From Anaeroplasmataceae bacterium (GTDB lineage: Bacteria; Bacillota_I; Bacilli_A; Acholeplasmatales; Anaeroplasmataceae), in NCBI GenBank assembly GCA_029050385.1, contig JAIDMV010000084.1, forward strand, positions 1 to 8,441: a stretch of DNA of 8,441 nt, given 5' to 3'. Positions 5,860 to 8,441 of this stretch are shown here, one piece after another; within the stretch, counting starts at the first letter, position 1, and the number at the start of each line of letters is the position of its first letter. A program made the translations under genes and the position numbers. The notes under the pieces are model-generated. The model saw only the letters and a program-made list of their open reading frames with translations, was not told where the DNA came from and did no database searches.

Positions 5860-7758
5860 TTAATTTTTCTCTTTTACATGCTTTAAAATCATATCTATAA
5901 ATGCATCAATAGATACAGATACTTGTTCTTGTTTTCCATATGGACGATAATTTACAGTATTAGATTCTAGTTCCTTATCACCTATTACTAAAGTATAAGG
6001 AATTTTCTTTGTTTGAGCTTCTCTAATCTTATAACCAAGCTTTTCATCTCTAAAATCATTTTCAAAGCGGATTCCTGCTCTTTGGAATGCTTCATTTAGT
6101 TTTAAACAGTATTCCTTATGCGCATCAGCTACTGGAATTAGCTTTACCTGAACTGGAGCTAACCAAGTAGGGAATGCACCTGCATAGTTTTCTGTAATGA
6201 TACCAATAAAACGCTCTAAAGATCCAAAGCAAGCTCTATGAATCATAATAGGAGTCTTCTTACTTCCGTCCTCTGCAATATACGTACAGTTGAAACGACC
6301 AGGAAGCTGCATATCTAATTGTACAGTACCACACTGCCAAATACGGTTCATAGAATCTCTTAATTTGAAGTCAAGCTTAGGTCCATAGAAAGCACCATCA
6401 CCAGGATTAATTTTAAAGCTATGTCCAGTAGCAAGACAAGCCTCTTCTAATGCTTTTTCAGCTTCATTCCAAACTTCAATTTCACCAATATAATTCTCTT
6501 CAGGTCTTGTAGATAATTCAATAGAATAATCTAGCCCAAAGATAGAATAAACATAATCATATAAGGATAAGATTCTTGCAACCTCATCTCCTACCTGATC
6601 TTCTCTTAGCATAATATGAGCATCATCCTGAGTAAAGCCACGAACTCTAAATAACCCATTTAATGCACCACTTGCCTCATAACGATGTACATTACCTAAC
6701 TCAGAATAACGAAGTGGTAACTCTTTATAAGAATGTAGGTCATTCTTATAAACTAAAATAGCTCCTGGACAGTTCATAGGCTTAATCGCATAAGTACCAT
6801 CTTCTACATCAATTGTAAACATATCATCCTTATAATGATCCCAGTGACCTGAAGTTTCCCATAACTCACGGTTAAGCATAATAGGAGTATTGATGGTTAA
6901 ATATCCACGCTTCTTATGTAAATCTAACCAGAAATCCTCTAGCGTTCTTCTTAATTGGTATCCCTTTGGTAACCAAAAAGGAAGTCCTGGACCATACTCA
7001 GAAAGCATAAATAAATCTAATTCCTTACCTAGCTTACGATGATCTCTTTTCTTTCTTTCCTCTAAATTATGTAGATGAGTCTCTAAGCTTTCTGGTGTTG
7101 CAAAGCAAGTACCATAAATACGAGTAAGCATTTCATTTTTAGAATCTCCACGCCAGTAAGCACCAGATACATTCAATAACTTAAAATTCTTTAAAACACT
7201 TGTAGAAATAACATGTGGACCTCTACAAACATCTGCATAATCTGCTTGTTCATAAATGCCAACCTCTTCATCATCTACAGCATCAATAAGTTCACATTTA
7301 AATTTATCAGAAGCAAATTTCTTTTTTGCCTCACTCTTTTTCAAATAATAATGTTGAATAGAGACATTTTCCTTAACAATCTTTTTCATCTCTGCTTCAA
7401 TCTTTGGTAAATCCTCTAAAGCAATAGGACTATTCACTTTAAAGTCATAATAAAATCCTTCTTCGATTGCAGGACCTACACCAAAACAAGTATCAGGATA
7501 TAATCTATGCATTGCATGAGCAAGTAAATGTGCACAAGAGTGATTTAAAACATCCACTGCCTCTTTATCTTCTAAAAGAATTAATTCTAGCTTGCAATCT
7601 TTAACAAGTGGTGTTTTTAAATCCACTAAAGCATCATCTACCTTAGCAACACAAGCCTTCTTGGCAAGACTTGAGGACAATTCCTTTGCAACCTCAATGA
7701 TTAATTTTCCTTCTTCAACCTCTTTAATACTTCCATCTTTTAAACTAACCTTTAACAT
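5860..7758 (-). CDS. thrS: Threonyl-tRNA synthetase (ThrRS)
   Basis: 632 residues, the usual full length, cytosolic. It charges tRNA-Thr with threonine using ATP. Domains in order: TGS (about 1-62); the editing domain that hydrolyses Ser-tRNA-Thr, with H73-SCA-H77 and C178-RGP-H182; the class II catalytic core (about 245-530); and an anticodon-binding domain (about 535-632, starting WLAPVQVKLIPV). The catalytic zinc ligands appear as C330 (MNCPG), H381 (QDDAH) and H507 (MIHR). Motif 2 is HRYEASGAL with RVRGFTQDD (358-379); motif 3 is GSLERF (512-517). All key residues are present. The residue after NCPG is Ala, where many homologues have His, a position that varies in the family. The ATG at 7758 has AAGGAG just upstream. 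The preceding GNAT gene ends 14 nt before it, and both lie behind a threonine T-box leader. Confidence 0.97.
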   Translation of the reverse strand: MLKVSLKDGSIKEVEEGKLIIEVAKELSSSLAKKACVAKVDDALVDLKTPLVKDCKLELILLEDKEAVDVLNHSCAHLLAHAMHRLYPDTCFGVGPAIEEGFYYDFKVNSPIALEDLPKIEAEMKKIVKENVSIQHYYLKKSEAKKKFASDKFKCELIDAVDDEEVGIYEQADYADVCRGPHVISTSVLKNFKLLNVSGAYWRGDSKNEMLTRIYGTCFATPESLETHLHNLEERKKRDHRKLGKELDLFMLSEYGPGLPFWLPKGYQLRRTLEDFWLDLHKKRGYLTINTPIMLNRELWETSGHWDHYKDDMFTIDVEDGTYAIKPMNCPGAILVYKNDLHSYKELPLRYSELGNVHRYEASGALNGLFRVRGFTQDDAHIMLREDQVGDEVARILSLYDYVYSIFGLDYSIELSTRPEENYIGEIEVWNEAEKALEEACLATGHSFKINPGDGAFYGPKLDFKLRDSMNRIWQCGTVQLDMQLPGRFNCTYIAEDGSKKTPIMIHRACFGSLERFIGIITENYAGAFPTWLAPVQVKLIPVADAHKEYCLKLNEAFQRAGIRFENDFRDEKLGYKIREAQTKKIPYTLVIGDKELESNTVNYRPYGKQEQVSVSIDAFIDMILKHVKEKN

Positions 7759-7772
7759 ATTTCTTCTCCTTT

Positions 7773-8210
7773 TTATAAATATTTAATCATATTCACTTCA
7801 TGTATGTCATCTTCATCAACAACATCAGTTTCTATAAAGCCAACCTTTTCATAAATATGTTTAGCATGCTCATTGCCCCATAAGTATGTGGTTGTTAATT
7901 CCTTTGTTTGAAATTTATTTTTCATAAATTCTATCAGCTGCCTTAAAGCAGTTGTACCATAGCCTTTATTTTGAAAATTACAATCCATAGCATAGTCCCA
8001 TAGAAAATAATCTGTGTTAGAATATTTTCTTAGCATTGCAAATCCGACGCATTGAGCATTTAAATAAATGTCATAGGCAAGTATTTCAGGCTTACCTATC
8101 ATCTTCTTGATTGCTTCAAAGCTGGATATTTGCCTTCTTTGTTCTTCTGTCAAATGAATTAAAATCCCCTTTGATTCTACAAATTGGAATATAGGATTTG
8201 TCTGGCCCAT
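7773..8210 (-). CDS. GNAT N-acetyltransferase co-transcribed with thrS
   Basis: 145 residues from ATG 8210. A compact GNAT fold: acceptor-side strands (YDIYLNAQCVGFAML, 46-60), the acetyl-CoA motif A in WDYAMDCNFQNKGYGTTAL with Q80-x-x-G-x-G85, and motif B in NEHAKHIYEKVGF (113-125). It is most like the short BltD/PaiA-type polyamine or small-molecule acetyltransferases, but the substrate cannot be deduced. The GGAAGGTGA ribosome binding site lies 7 nt before ATG 8210. An in-frame TTG at 8228 lies upstream of that site and is unlikely to be used. The gene sits between the T-box terminator (about 20 nt upstream) and thrS (14 nt downstream), so it should respond to tRNA-Thr charging, an unusual setting for this family. 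Confidence 0.85.
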   Translation of the reverse strand: MGQTNPIFQFVESKGILIHLTEEQRRQISSFEAIKKMIGKPEILAYDIYLNAQCVGFAMLRKYSNTDYFLWDYAMDCNFQNKGYGTTALRQLIEFMKNKFQTKELTTTYLWGNEHAKHIYEKVGFIETDVVDEDDIHEVNMIKYL

Positions 8211-8229
8211 GCTATCACCTTCCAACAAT

Positions 8230-8257
8230 AAAAAAATCGCCCTTCAACAAAAGGACG
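8230..8257 (-). terminator. T-box leader terminator hairpin
   Basis: On the minus strand, CGTCCTT (8251-8257) pairs with AAGGGCG (8238-8244), including one U-G pair, around a 6-nt loop, followed by A and seven T (8230-8236). Its CCTT arm (8251-8254) can instead pair with AAGG at the start of the T-box (8279-8282). This gives the mutually exclusive terminator/antiterminator pair. Confidence 0.9.
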
Positions 8258-8441
8258 AAAAAGTTTTCCGCGGTACCACCTTAATTTTAGAATTTCTTCT
8301 AACACTTTAAAAATTCTTAACGCGAATCAAACGAAGTGGCATTTCCTCCACCCATCTTTAAAGGTAGTAACTAAATATGCTTTATAGATACTTTCACCAA
8401 ATGTATCCTCTCTAAAATAAAGGGTATATTTAATCGTATCC
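8230..8441 (-). promoter_or_regulatory. T-box riboswitch, threonine-specific (5' boundary near or beyond the window edge)
   Basis: The minus strand carries the signature T-box AAGGTGGTACCGCG (8269-8282), whose UGGU (8275-8278) would pair with the free 3' end of uncharged tRNA. Upstream is a stem III hairpin, AGAATTT with AAATTCT (8289-8317). Stem I follows further upstream: AGAGAG before GATAC-ATTTGGTGAAA-GTATC, the conserved GGUG-type apical hairpin (about 8386-8415), with a base pairing ACCC (8422-8425) to GGGT (8350-8353). The 3' side of stem I holds ACT-ACC (8363-8368), two in-frame Thr codons that are candidates for the specifier. Uncharged tRNA-Thr binding should stabilise the antiterminator and switch on the GNAT-thrS transcript. 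The promoter lies outside the window. Boundaries and stem I pairing are by eye. Confidence 0.92.

Noticed and set aside
7213..7410. 65-codon open frame on the plus strand
   Set aside because: It is antisense within thrS, whose own frame is unambiguous. Its Ile/Phe/Leu-rich composition is the expected shadow of Lys/Glu/Asn-rich coding sequence.
7592..7786. 64-codon open frame on the plus strand
   Set aside because: It is antisense to the start of thrS and the thrS/GNAT junction. No promoter or ribosome binding site supports it.
8211..8228. TTG start at 8228 for the GNAT gene
   Set aside because: It would place the GGAAGGTGA ribosome binding site inside the coding region. ATG 8210 lies at the right distance from that site.
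8267..8282. CCGCGG/GGTACC palindromes as a possible operator
   Set aside because: They are part of the conserved T-box sequence of the riboswitch, which explains them fully.

Overview
This is AT-rich DNA (roughly one third G+C by eye) with Gram-positive features: strong AGGAGG-type ribosome binding sites, a T-box riboswitch ahead of a threonyl-tRNA synthetase gene, short hairpin-plus-U terminators, and a lipoprotein with BspA-type leucine-rich repeats. It fits a low-GC Bacillota/Mycoplasmatota-type bacterium, perhaps gut-associated (Erysipelotrichia, RF39 or Clostridia-like). TGG is used for Trp and no gene needs TGA read as sense. No species can be named. No mobile element, CRISPR array or tRNA gene was seen.

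Layout, left to right. Positions 1-1197 (minus strand) hold the N-terminal 399 codons of a surface lipoprotein that runs off the left edge. It has a lipoprotein signal peptide, Cys-containing 'GH...C' modules encoded partly by a 118-bp direct repeat, and then the start of a BspA-like LRR region. Its promoter lies in the 128-bp divergent gap: a perfect TTGACA and a perfect TATAAT separated by a 19-bp spacer that contains a run of ten G (C on the plus strand). That is the architecture of a slipped-strand, phase-variable promoter and is the most striking feature of the window. Facing away from it, 1326-2255 (plus) encodes a flavin-reductase-like split-barrel protein with a small C-terminal helical domain. 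A shared bidirectional terminator (2271-2297) separates it from the convergent minus-strand genes.

From 8441 down to 2300 everything is on the minus strand. A threonine T-box leader (8230 to the right edge) controls a run of genes: a GNAT acetyltransferase (7773-8210), thrS (5860-7758), an ABC-F ATPase (4245-5804, after an intergenic hairpin), and a GNAT acetyltransferase fused to a MerR/excisionase-type helix-turn-helix (3431-4258, start overlapping the ABC-F stop). A terminator hairpin follows at 3414-3438. The last gene, 2300-3355, encodes an unrecognised HExxH metallopeptidase-like protein that may have its own weak promoter.

How the genes work together: uncharged tRNA-Thr should relieve leader termination and raise both the first acetyltransferase and ThrRS. 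Read-through past the 5825-5856 hairpin could extend the response to the ABC-F factor and the GNAT-HTH fusion, giving an operon concerned with translation. That last step is inference. The left-hand lipoprotein is an independent, probably ON/OFF-switching, surface locus.
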